Assembly (NCBI GenBank): GCA_019359325.1
Contig: JAHHHN010000043.1
Coordinates: 1-37,902, forward strand
Length of the DNA: 37,902 nucleotides
Direction of reading: 5' to 3'
Source of the DNA: Mojavia pulchra JT2-VF2
GTDB lineage: Bacteria; Cyanobacteriota; Cyanobacteriia; Cyanobacteriales; Nostocaceae
Made by a program: the position numbers and the translations under genes. Positions within the stretch are counted from its first letter, which is position 1. Every line of letters starts with the position of its first letter. Shown piece by piece: positions 9,430 through 17,518 of this stretch. The notes under the pieces are model-generated. The model saw only the letters and a list, made by a program, of their open reading frames with translations, did not search any database and was not told the origin of the DNA.

Positions 9430-10629
9430 GTGAATAATTTCAAAGTTATTCAGTTTTTAGTATCACGTTTTTGTTCAGCTTTGGGTGATCAGTTTTTATT
9501 GTTTGCGGTTCCATTGATTATTTATAAAAGCACTCAGAATGTTTCACTAGTTGGGTTGGCTTTTTTTATTGAATGGACTCCGCGAGTACTTTCTCTCCCT
9601 ATTGCTGGATCTTTTAGTGATCGCTTGGGCGGCAAAAAAGTTTATTTACTCGCCGACTTTGTGCGGATGACGGTTTGTTTGTTGGGTTTCTTGTTGATCA
9701 AGCTATTTCCCACTAACATATTCGTCATTGTCAGTCTGGTGATGAGTATTTGCGCGTTTTTTTATGCACAAGCCTTTATTGCAATGGAATCCACGGTTCC
9801 CAAATTGGTAAGTAAGGCAGATTTACCCAAAGCACAAAGCATCCTTCAGGGGATTGACCAAACTTCTAGCATTTTTGGCCCCGCGCTAGCTGCAATGTTG
9901 GCACTGTATTTAAAAAACCAAGATTTTTTATTGATTGCCGCAGGACTATTCTGTTTAGGTTTTCTAGGTGTTACATTGTTAGGTTCAGCCTTAAATGTAC
10001 AGATTGCTAAGTCAAGTAAAAAGCAGATTTGGCGTGATATTGTCCAAGGGGCTAAGGTACTGCTAGACTATCCTAACCTGCTGACCTTAACGGCACTCAG
10101 CATTCTAGTTAACCTAATTATTGGCATAGCGCTAGCAACTGGTGCGCCATTAATCACTGGTACTTTTAATAAGCCTGACAGTTACTTTGGTGTGTTAAAT
10201 ACCACTGCGGGTCTGCTAGGGGTAGTCTCCTTTTTCCTAGTGCCTAAATTAACCAAGCACTTTAGCGTGTTCAGCCTGGGTATTACTGCCTACCTTGCCG
10301 TCTTGTGCGGAGGTATGTTAATGGGTTTTGCTAATAATTTTTACCTGTTTGTGCTGGGTTATGCATTAGCCTCCGGTTCTACTGGTTTGTTTAATGTATA
10401 CATCCGTACTGAGCGCGTCCAATGGATTCCTAGCCAACACTTAGGCAAGACTGTAGGGTTAATTGTGCTGTTAAACCAATTAAGCCTACCAGCAGCAGGT
10501 ATATTGGTAGCCGTAGGTTCTGGGCGCGTGGGAACCAAATCGTTATTTATTTTGAGTAGCCTAGTAGCCGCAGTGTATATTGCCTGGATATACAAGCCTT
10601 TGAAAACTCAATCGAAAACTAATACGTAA
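9430..10629 (+). CDS. MFS exporter
   Basis: 399 residues, GTG start at 9430 (NNFKVIQFLVSRFCSALGDQF). The N-terminal motif SALGDQFLLFAVPL, the loop between helices 2 and 3 (GSFSDRLGGKK, MFS motif A) and about twelve hydrophobic helices identify a major facilitator of the drug- and siderophore-exporter type. As the last gene of the plus-strand cluster it is the natural exporter, and self-protection protein, for the product of the three ligases. It is followed by a hairpin (10635-10679). I considered an importer, but motif A and the short length fit the exporter branch better. Confidence 0.85.
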   Translation: MNNFKVIQFLVSRFCSALGDQFLLFAVPLIIYKSTQNVSLVGLAFFIEWTPRVLSLPIAGSFSDRLGGKKVYLLADFVRMTVCLLGFLLIKLFPTNIFVIVSLVMSICAFFYAQAFIAMESTVPKLVSKADLPKAQSILQGIDQTSSIFGPALAAMLALYLKNQDFLLIAAGLFCLGFLGVTLLGSALNVQIAKSSKKQIWRDIVQGAKVLLDYPNLLTLTALSILVNLIIGIALATGAPLITGTFNKPDSYFGVLNTTAGLLGVVSFFLVPKLTKHFSVFSLGITAYLAVLCGGMLMGFANNFYLFVLGYALASGSTGLFNVYIRTERVQWIPSQHLGKTVGLIVLLNQLSLPAAGILVAVGSGRVGTKSLFILSSLVAAVYIAWIYKPLKTQSKTNT

Positions 10630-10634
10630 TATTT

Positions 10635-10679
10635 ATTTACGAATCCACGGGCCCACATTCCGCAGGTGCGCTCGTAAAT
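10635..10679 (+). terminator. Hairpin after the exporter gene, possible terminator of the ligase cluster
   Basis: ATTTACGA (10635-10642) and TCGTAAAT (10672-10679) form an 8-bp stem starting 6 bases after the MFS stop, followed shortly by 'gctgcatttt'. The loop is long (29 bases) and GC-rich, and the T run is short, so this is a weak call. Confidence 0.35.
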
Positions 10680-10816
10680 GCTGCATTTTAGAAGTATGAC
10701 AGCATCACTATTAAATATCAGGGTACAGGAAATCAAACATAAGGCCCATTGGGGACAAGTTAAAAGTAAGTAAATTTTGTCAATACCTCTTTGAGAGTAA
10801 ATATATTTGCATAAGA

Positions 10817-10888
10817 ATGATAATCGTAGCTCAGGGGAGGAGGCGAGCGACGCTCGCCTCCTCCCCCACCCTCATGTTTGATTATCAT
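10817..10888. repeat. Strong inverted repeat with nested outer arms, possible transposon remnant or bidirectional terminator
   Basis: A 16-bp GC-rich arm (10834-10849, GGGGAGGAGGCGAGCG) is followed by one base and its perfect complement (10851-10866). Outside it, AATGATAATC (10817-10826) and GATTATCATT (10879-10888) also match as inverted arms. The 347-base gap 10630-10976 otherwise shows no gene. Cyanobacterial genomes carry many such GC-rich intergenic palindromes. It lies just upstream of the transposase. Confidence 0.6.
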
Positions 10889-10976
10889 TATCGTACTGGC
10901 TTGCTAGGATGATTTGCTGACCAAAAAATTATGTGAAACTCAGTTAAGACAAATACTTGAGCAATTGTAAAAAACT

Positions 10977-12351
10977 GTGAGTAGTAGCCGTAAGACCAAT
11001 CGAGATCATGCCAAAAAGAAGCAACGGCCGATGGTGGAAGACGAAGTAATAGCATCGCATCTGTCGGCATTACTAACCCCAGCCATTACATCCCAAGAAA
11101 ATTACTATCGGCAACTAGGATTAAGAGACAGAATTCTCAACTTAGCATTAATGGTAGCGGCGGTATTAACCCTGCTCTGGCGTGATGTGGCTGGAGTCAC
11201 AGAATTGACCAGAATGTTAACGCGAGAAGGTTTTTTGTGGTGTAGACCCCTTGAGGTTAGCCAGCAAGCAATATCTCAAAGGTTTTTAACTTTTCCGGCT
11301 CAATTATTCGAGAAAGTATTTAAAGATTTATTGCCACATTTACAAGCTTCATGGCAAAGCAGAAACCAACGTAAAATCCCAGAAAGTGTTGAATTTACTT
11401 TGACGAAATTTGAAAAGATTTGGATAGTAGACTGTTCAACTCTAGAAGCGTTATTTCAAAAACTTGAAAGTTTAAAAGATGCACCTCCTGGTAAGTTAGC
11501 TGGAAAGATGTCCACAGTAATAGATTTAAAAAATCTGTTGCCTGTGGAAATATGGTGAGCGTGAGAATCCCAGAACTGCTGATACAAAGTTTGAAGCAGA
11601 TATTTTAAATTTAGTTACTCCTAATACCCTGCTTTTATTAGATAGAGGATTTTATCACTTTAATTTTTGGCTACAACTAATTGCTAAAAATGTAAACTTC
11701 ATAACCCGGTTAAAAAAGGGAGCAGCGATTCATGTCCAACAAGTGTTTACAGATAGCTTTTCTTTACGCGACCGTCTGATACGTCTTGGCTCTGGCACTA
11801 AGAAAACTCCGTTTGTTACTTTACGTCTGGTCGAAGTTCGTTCAGCTAAGACATGGCATTCTTATTTAACCAACGTACTTGACCCTACTGCTTTACCTCC
11901 ATACGTTGTCGCTGATTTATATCGTCGCAGATGGCGGATTGAAGATGCTTTTAATACTGTCAAGCGGCTTTTGGGTTTAAGTTATTTATGGACTGGTTCA
12001 ATCAATGGTGTTCAATTACAAATTTGGGGTACTTGGTTATTTTATGCTGTCTTAGTTGATTTAGGTGATGCTGTAGCAGACGAACTTTCTCTACCTTTTG
12101 ACTCCATTTCTTTAGAGATGATTTATCGCGGTCTTTATCATTTTTATGTGGCTCATCAAAAAGGTTTAGCAACTGAGCCTATTAAGTATTTCGCTGCGCC
12201 AGAAAATCAAGATTTAGGTATTGTTAAACGACAACGAAAACCAAACATGAAGCTCATCGTTGCACCCTTCCCTGATAAACAACGAGGCACACCTGGATTT
12301 TTCTTTCAGCCATCTTCTCAAACCCCCTTGACAACTACCTCACAACCTTAA
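10977..12351 (+). mobile_element. IS4-family transposase, broken by a frameshift
   Basis: The coding sequence is split. 10977-11558 gives 193 residues including the first DDE aspartate (WIVDCSTLEAL). A second frame, readable from about 11551 to the stop at 12351, gives the second aspartate (LLLLDRGFYHF) and the glutamate region of IS4 transposases (YRRRWRIEDAF). Near 11535-11560 one inserted base, or two missing bases, shifts the frame by +1. A TTTAAAAAA run at 11525-11533 would favour -1 slippage, which gives the wrong frame, so programmed frameshifting is unlikely and the gene is probably dead. Full length without the shift would be about 455 residues, normal for IS4. Terminal repeats were not found with certainty; 'AGTTAAG' at about 10940 (left) and, inverted, near 12350 (right) is the only candidate pair. 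Confidence 0.8.
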
Positions 12352-12602
12352 CTTGTGACCAATGGCTTTGAAGGCATTGGCAGCGTCGTCCACAAGAACC
12401 TTTCCCCTTCCGACTGTGCAACAGGTTCATAAAGTAAATCCGTCTTTTTTAACCAAAAATCTGCCTGTTCTAACAGCTGGTTAATAGCCATTTCTTGAAC
12501 CATTGGGGAGCTATAAATCATTTGCTGTAGATCCATAGCTATCTGTTTTTTGCCCTGACCATAGTTTGGGTCTAACCGTTTACGCCGTTTTGCTTCACCC
12601 AT
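12348..12602 (-). CDS. Small MGEAKRRK-type cyanobacterial protein, C-terminus possibly altered by the IS
   Basis: 84 residues beginning MGEAKRRKRLDPNYGQ, a start shared by many small cyanobacterial proteins of unknown function (DUF2839-like). Predicted soluble, with a mainly helical middle (QQMIYSSPMVQEMAINQLLEQA). Its stop overlaps the transposase stop by four bases on the opposite strand, so the insertion sequence may have replaced its original ending; that would need an intact homologue to confirm. Its upstream region is short. Confidence 0.65.
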   Translation of the reverse strand: MGEAKRRKRLDPNYGQGKKQIAMDLQQMIYSSPMVQEMAINQLLEQADFWLKKTDLLYEPVAQSEGERFLWTTLPMPSKPLVTS

Positions 12603-12688
12603 TACCTATGCCTCTGGATTCATCTAAAATTTCCCTAATAAATTTGTGGTCACTCACGCTGAATTCAATTCAAATTACCACAATTCAA

Positions 12689-12815
12689 GCAAGTCTTAAC
12701 AAATAGGCGGCGCAGCGGAGTGTCTGCCGCTGCCTGCGACTATTTCGGTAACTCAACGAGTGGTCTTGTGGCAGTGACAGACACCGCCTATTTGAGCGAA
12801 GCGGTTAAGACTTGC
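12689..12815. terminator. Long imperfect hairpin downstream of mobA
   Basis: GCAAGTCTTAAC (12689-12700) pairs with 12804-12815, and CAAATAGGCGG (12700-12710) with CCGCCTATTTG (12784-12794). Inside these, GTGTCTGCCGCTGCC (from 12720) pairs imperfectly with GGCAGTGACAGACAC. The structure spans about 127 bases, begins 8 bases after the relaxase stop and contains the cyanobacterial intergenic motif GAGCGAAGCG. It may be a terminator for mobA or a small non-autonomous element. Confidence 0.5.
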
Positions 12816-12823
12816 GCCACCAA

Positions 12824-15448
12824 CTAGAGGGACAGACCTTTACTGGATCTTCTTTGTTGTTGCTGTTTTTCTTCTATAATTTCTTGCAATACCTGGTTGC
12901 AATCGTGCCAAAACTGAATGTCATTTTTCTCTAATTCCCCTACATTAATTGCTGAATACTCAAGCTCACCTGACTGATTTCGGTTGAGTGACACGCGAAA
13001 AATTTCTCCGCGTTCATCATGAGTAAATACTAATTCTTTTCCTTGTTTTGACAGTGTTGCACGTTTAAACCTAAGGCTATGTTCACCTTTTTCTTGTAAC
13101 TGCCAGTTGAGTAATTTCACAGTAACAGGGATAGCTATAGCTAAATATTCCGACTGCAATTGCTGTTTATTATCGAGTTGCTGTTCTGGTTGTTCCTGCC
13201 TGGATGCCAGTTTATTTTGCGCGATTAGCACTAATGCTTTAGCTTCATCATGAGTCCATCCGGCGGGACTGACTAGAATAATTTCTTCCACATTTTGTAC
13301 TGGCTGATTATCTAATAATGCCCTATAAGCAATTTCTTTATCTCGGTCTGTCACTAATAAAGAGTGCAAGTCAGCACTGTAATATTTGTATAACTCGGCT
13401 GATACCTCTGGATTTATCTTTGGTTTTGGAGCGATTAATTTTTGATTTAATGCTGCTGTTAGCTCTTTATAATTCGCGTTAACTTCAGCCAATCCCTGAC
13501 GATATTGCTCAATTGACTGGCTCAATAATGGTACGGCTTCTGTTAGAACTGACTCAACGGCTGATTGCTCAACATAGTCAACTATTGCCTTGATTGCTTT
13601 CTGCGATACCAAGTCTTTTTCTGCTTTAGTTAATGCTGCTGTTAGCTCTTTATAATTCGCGTTAACTTCAGTCAATCCCTGGCGATATTGCTCAATTGAC
13701 TGCCTCAATAATGGTACTGTTTCCGCCAGAATTGACTCAACTGCTGACTGTTCAACATAGTTAACTATCGCCTTGATTGCTTTTTGTGATACTGAGTCTT
13801 TTTCTTTTGGAGTTAATGCTGTTATTAGCTCTCTATAATTCGCGTTAACTTCAGCTAATCCCTGGCGATATTGGTCAAATGACTGCCTCAACGATGGTAC
13901 TACCTCTACTAAAACTGACTCAACGGCTGACTGTTCAATATAGTCAACTATCGCCTTGATTGCTTTTTGCGATACCAAGTCTTTTTCTGCTGGAGTTAAT
14001 GCTGTTATTAGCTCTTTATAATTCGCGTTAGCTAGAGCTAATTCCTGGCGATATTGCTCAATTGACTGTCTCAATAATGGTACTGCTTCTGCTAGAACTG
14101 ACTCAACTGCTGACTGTTCAACATAGTCAACTATTGCCTTGATTACTTTTTGTGATACCGATTCTTTTTCTGCTGGAGTTAATGCTGTTATTAGCTCTTT
14201 ATAATTCGCGTTAGCTAGAGCTAACCCCTGGCGATATTGCTCAATTGACTGGCTCAATAATGGTACTGCTTCTGCTAGAACTGACTCAACTGCTGATTGC
14301 TCAACATAGTCAACTATTGCCTTGATTGCTTTTTGTGATACTGAGTCTTTCTTTTCGTGTGCCAGTAAGGATAAAGCAACACTTTCATCCTGACATACCT
14401 CTGATGATGCCGGGTATATCTGGGGATTAATTTCAGCTATAGCTGGAGAATTAACCACAGATATTTTGGGGATTACCTGCTGATTATGTTGCTGATTATT
14501 TACAGATTTTAAGAATTTATTTAAGCGTTTAATTTCGTTATCGTCCCGCTGAGGGTCGTAGTTTATTCCTAATTCTGTCTGGAGTTTGCTGAAAGAACAC
14601 TTATATTTATTGAGATTACCTCCTTGTTTCCAGAGCAAGCGAAGGCTACCATCTTCATTAACTGAACCGACATCAATCCCAAACTTAATACCCCTTACGC
14701 CGCCGTGACTGTAATAACTAACCACAGCTTTAACTTGATACTCCCTCCATAATTGCTCAATAAACTGAGGCATTATTGGTTTATTTACTGCCACCTCTTC
14801 AATCGCTCGGCGCATTATTTCTTCACCGGGAAGCCCCAAATCCTCGACTCGTTCTAGTTGATTTCGAGTCATAGCTTTACGTTTACTTTCCCAACTACAA
14901 GGGACAGGTGTTAGTTTAAATTCTCGCTCTAGTAGTCGGGCGGAGTGTTCCGAATGGGCGTAATTATTCCAGGTACGAATAGAAAGACCATCTAGGTTAT
15001 TAACTCTAGATGCAACGATATGTGTGTGGTCGTGTTCTTTGTCAGAGTGCCGCGCTATAAAAAAGTCATAAGCTGGTAATTCTGTCTCAATAAATTCATC
15101 AACTAGTTGGTTTAGCTTGGTGTCAGATATTCTTTTTAGAGGCTGTTTAACCTGGGATTCTTCCCCTTTTAACCGCGACAGCACAACAACGTTGGCAAAG
15201 TGTCTCTCAGATATTTTGGCTAATTCTTCCTCATTAAGTGTCCTGTCAGTTTTTGGTATTGACAGCATTAGGTGATAGCACGGGTCTTGGAGTTGGGGGT
15301 TGAGATTGGCTGATAATCGGAATTGCTCAACTAGTTTATTAGTTGTTTTACCATACATATTCCCGCCAATAATTTTAGCTTTCTCTTTATCTATGACGTA
15401 TTTAGTAGTGCCACGAAATGACTTATTAGCTTTAATTTTGGTAATCAT
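12824..15448 (-). CDS. mobA: Relaxase (MobA-type mobilisation nuclease) with five tandem 61-residue repeats
   Basis: 874 residues. The N-terminal 300 residues are a MobA/relaxase domain: the probable nucleophile Y17 (FRGTTKYVIDKEKA) and the metal-binding motif at H134, H139, H141 and H143 (HSDKEHDHTH). It would nick one strand at oriT and stay bound to its 5' end during transfer. Residues 367-671 are five near-identical 61-residue helical repeats (SQKAIKAIVDYVEQSAVESV, then SIEQYRQGLA), a likely coiled or rod-like spacer not usual in this family. The last 200 residues resemble nothing I recognise. It starts 4 bases after the mobC stop, and the probable oriT lies upstream of mobC. Confidence 0.88.
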   Translation of the reverse strand: MITKIKANKSFRGTTKYVIDKEKAKIIGGNMYGKTTNKLVEQFRLSANLNPQLQDPCYHLMLSIPKTDRTLNEEELAKISERHFANVVVLSRLKGEESQVKQPLKRISDTKLNQLVDEFIETELPAYDFFIARHSDKEHDHTHIVASRVNNLDGLSIRTWNNYAHSEHSARLLEREFKLTPVPCSWESKRKAMTRNQLERVEDLGLPGEEIMRRAIEEVAVNKPIMPQFIEQLWREYQVKAVVSYYSHGGVRGIKFGIDVGSVNEDGSLRLLWKQGGNLNKYKCSFSKLQTELGINYDPQRDDNEIKRLNKFLKSVNNQQHNQQVIPKISVVNSPAIAEINPQIYPASSEVCQDESVALSLLAHEKKDSVSQKAIKAIVDYVEQSAVESVLAEAVPLLSQSIEQYRQGLALANANYKELITALTPAEKESVSQKVIKAIVDYVEQSAVESVLAEAVPLLRQSIEQYRQELALANANYKELITALTPAEKDLVSQKAIKAIVDYIEQSAVESVLVEVVPSLRQSFDQYRQGLAEVNANYRELITALTPKEKDSVSQKAIKAIVNYVEQSAVESILAETVPLLRQSIEQYRQGLTEVNANYKELTAALTKAEKDLVSQKAIKAIVDYVEQSAVESVLTEAVPLLSQSIEQYRQGLAEVNANYKELTAALNQKLIAPKPKINPEVSAELYKYYSADLHSLLVTDRDKEIAYRALLDNQPVQNVEEIILVSPAGWTHDEAKALVLIAQNKLASRQEQPEQQLDNKQQLQSEYLAIAIPVTVKLLNWQLQEKGEHSLRFKRATLSKQGKELVFTHDERGEIFRVSLNRNQSGELEYSAINVGELEKNDIQFWHDCNQVLQEIIEEKQQQQRRSSKGLSL
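13436..14350 (-). repeat. Five tandem 183-bp repeats inside mobA
   Basis: Five copies of a 61-codon unit, 915 bp in total. The period was checked on 'ccttgattgc' at 13588 and 13771 (183 bases apart). Copies differ mainly by scattered substitutions (for example VDYVEQ/VDYIEQ/VNYVEQ and LAEAVP/LVEVVP/LTEAVP), and no copy is frameshifted. Confidence 0.9.
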
Positions 15449-15452
15449 TTCG

Positions 15453-15884
15453 CTACTCCTCGTCTGAGATTGATTGAGATAAGCTGGCGTGAGTTTGTTC
15501 TAATAAGGCAGTTAATTCTTTAATTGTTTGCAGATATTCTTTAACATCGCTGGTTAGCGGTTGCCTACCAATTTTCACCGCTTCGTTAATCGCTCTGGTT
15601 TGCTGGTTGAGATTATTCCCAATTTTTTTTAGTTCGTAGATAGCTTGTCGGTTAACTTCTGGAATAGTTAACTTTGGGTGTGGCAGGGGGTAATCAAATA
15701 ACCTTGCTCTTATATAATCACTTTGTACCACTCCATTACACCGTTGTTCTAGCCTTAATTTCTCTGCTGTGCTGACTCTAAAGGTAATCGTTATTTCTCG
15801 CTTATCATCGGGTTCTACTACCCGATTACTTAGCGCGATCGCCAGTTGATCACTTAAAGCTTGGCGGGGGTCAGTTTGAGTCAT
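15453..15884 (-). CDS. mobC: MobC-like relaxosome accessory protein
   Basis: 143 residues. The middle (ITITFRVSTAEKLRLEQRCN, then SDYIRARLF) looks like a ribbon-helix-helix DNA-binding segment, and NRQAIYELKKIGNNLNQQTRAIN is the hallmark of MobC/relaxosome proteins. It probably binds oriT and helps MobA open the nick region. Four bases separate its stop from the mobA start, so the two genes are one operon read away from the probable oriT at 15910-16000. A HIP1 site lies in its coding sequence (15835-15842). Confidence 0.87.
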   Translation of the reverse strand: MTQTDPRQALSDQLAIALSNRVVEPDDKREITITFRVSTAEKLRLEQRCNGVVQSDYIRARLFDYPLPHPKLTIPEVNRQAIYELKKIGNNLNQQTRAINEAVKIGRQPLTSDVKEYLQTIKELTALLEQTHASLSQSISDEE

Positions 15885-15909
15885 AACCTACAAATAATCT
15901 AGGAGTAAT

Positions 15910-15998
15910 GGGGGTTTGGGGGACACCCCCAACAAGCAATTCACGCCGCTTTACCCGAAGGGTAAAGTAGCGCGCAGCGCGTTACGGCGTATTGCTTG
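15910..15998. other. Probable oriT (nested inverted repeats upstream of mobC-mobA)
   Basis: Three hairpins lie upstream of mobC. GGGGG-aca-CCCCC is near 15918-15930. An outer stem pairs CAAGCAAT (15933-15940) with ATTGCTTG (15991-15998). Inside it, TTTACCC-gaa-GGGTAAA (15950-15966) is followed by CGCGCAGCGCG. Inverted repeats next to mobC/mobA operons are typical of oriT. The nick site cannot be placed. The rest of 15999-16447 has GC-rich and repeat sequence but no gene that I can support. Confidence 0.5.
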
Positions 15999-16284
15999 CC
16001 TATGCCTCAGCGACGGGGTAGGGCAAACCAAAGCCAGGGGGCAGTCCGCGGATATGACTGCAACACCATCGTGCGGAATCTGGGGCAATCCCTTAGATAA
16101 GCCATAGGAGCTAGGGCTGGTGATAGCCCAGAACTTATTTTCTGTTTCTGCTTTTTTTAGCCTAGTCTACCTTAGTAACTCTGTAGCTAATACTTGTTGA
16201 CATTCCTCACATCTGGACAAGATTCTTAAAGTTACTGTGTCTAGCTCTTTTTTACAATGGAGGAATTTATTACTACCAAGACTA

Positions 16285-16433
16285 GGGTGTTGGGGGTAGG
16301 GTGTGGGGTGTAGTGAAAAGTGCATAATCATCATCTTTTTGTACATCCTCGCCTCTTACCTGCATGGATTAAGCCGCAAGGATTCATTGATATGAATTCC
16401 TACCCAACACCCAACACCCCATACCCAACACCC
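16285..16433. repeat. Inverted pair of GGGTGTTGGG-type repeats upstream of the 16448 gene
   Basis: GGGTGTTGGG followed by related G/T-rich heptamers (16285-16312) faces a C/A-rich copy (16400-16433, CCCAACACCC units) about 90 bases away. Such short G/T-rich tandem repeats are common between genes in Nostoc-type genomes. The two copies could form a long imperfect stem just before the next gene. Confidence 0.65.
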
Positions 16434-16447
16434 GATATTTTCCGACT

Positions 16448-16963
16448 ATGCCCCGTAAACCTAAAGCTGTTCCTTTATCCAAGCTAGAAGATATCCAATC
16501 TAGTCTTAAACACAAAGCTGCTACTCCTAAAACTATCAGTCTAGAGGAGTTAATCAAAACTCTCGCTCAACCTATTCAGGATATGTTGGATGCTGGTTAT
16601 GACTATGAGGATGTTGCTGATGTTTTCCAGGGGCATGGGGTAGAACTCGCGGCCAGTGGAATTAAGAGTTTCCACAAGAAAGCTTTGACAACGGCTGCTA
16701 ATACATCTGGTGATAATTCGCTTGGTTCACCTGAGGAATTAAATTCTCAATCATCATCTCAATCGACCTCACAAGAGATTTCTAATGGTGATGGCTCGTC
16801 TAGTTCATTGCCCTATACAAGTGAACAATCCTCGGATTCAACAAATAAAACCACTAAGGCCAAGAAAGCAAGAGCTAAGGAGCCAGAGAATAAATCCAAA
16901 CCAACTAGCCAACCAAACAGGTTAACTTTTGAGCCAAAAATTTACAGTGATGATGAATTATAA
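16448..16963 (+). CDS. Mobilisation-associated or DNA-binding plasmid protein with low-complexity tail
   Basis: 171 residues. Residues 25-80 (LEELIKTLAQPIQDMLDAGY, then EDVADVFQGHGVELAASGIK) follow the pattern of small mobilisation-linked proteins found beside mobC/traI genes, where a short helix-turn-helix is followed by 'ASTLKSY'-like residues. Residues 85-160 are rich in S, T, Q, N and K and probably disordered. It is divergent from mobC-mobA, with the probable oriT between them, which supports a relaxosome or regulatory role. Function inferred; no exact family recognised. Confidence 0.6.
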   Translation: MPRKPKAVPLSKLEDIQSSLKHKAATPKTISLEELIKTLAQPIQDMLDAGYDYEDVADVFQGHGVELAASGIKSFHKKALTTAANTSGDNSLGSPEELNSQSSSQSTSQEISNGDGSSSSLPYTSEQSSDSTNKTTKAKKARAKEPENKSKPTSQPNRLTFEPKIYSDDEL

Positions 16964-17117
16964 ACGACTAACTATTTCAGACAAGCAGTAGTGTTTTTTG
17001 AGCCAAAATTGATTTTATAGTCACAGCCTTCAACAAATACTACTAAAGAAATACATTTGTAATCTCAGACTGTACTGCGTCTGTATTAGAACATACCTCT
17101 AAATGGTCTACGAAAAT

Positions 17118-17242
17118 TTGCGGCTGTTTGCGGCTGTTTGCGGCTGATTGCGGCCAGTTGCGGCTGGAAATCAGAAAAGCCAGTAATTTCGTTTGCGGCT
17201 GATTGCGGCTGATTGCGGCTGATTGCGGCTGATTGCGGCTGG
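17118..17242. repeat. Ten iterons in two arrays of five; probable replication origin (oriV)
   Basis: A 10-bp unit TTGCGGCTGA occurs five times from 17118 to 17167 (slightly varied; the fourth copy is TTGCGGCCAG) and five times from 17193 to 17242. Both arrays end in TTGCGGCTGG followed by AAA, and their starts are 75 bases apart. A 10-bp period puts every copy on the same face of the helix, as expected for cooperative binding of a replication initiator. The arrays lie 277 bases beyond the 3' end of the rep gene, not upstream of it. The rest of 16964-17518 holds short GC palindromes and no gene. Confidence 0.75.
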
Positions 17243-17518
17243 AAAAAAGGGGTTTTCGGGTAGGTTATTTTAAAGGTGTACTCACTTTACTTTCGCGCCC
17301 CAAAGGGTGGCTTCGCCATCCTTCGCTTCGCTCAGGACACAAAAGTAGTTCGCCCTACGGGGTTTTTTGGTAGTACAAAGTGCTGCATTTGTAGCATAAA
17401 ATCTGCGCGTTGAGAAACGTTTGGGGACTGAGCCAAATTAAAGACGACAATGAACAGCACTGCAATTAAATATTGAGTGCAAATATTAATTCAACAATTT
17501 ATTTGGTTTATTTCACAT

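Noticed and set aside
11525-11533. Programmed -1 frameshift in the IS4 transposase at TTTAAAAAA
   Set aside because: The downstream half lies in the +1 frame, which a -1 slip would not reach; IS4 transposases normally come from one frame.
10918-12363. TGACCAA on both sides of the transposase as a target duplication
   Set aside because: The bases just inside the two copies do not form matching inverted ends, so the shared heptamer is probably chance.
15916-16107. 63-codon open frame on the plus strand in the oriT region
   Set aside because: It runs through the nested inverted repeats, has no recognisable protein pattern and no good ribosome binding site. Most likely chance.
17118-17242. CRISPR array
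   Set aside because: The 10-bp units are directly adjacent without spacers, and there are no cas genes; iterons explain them.
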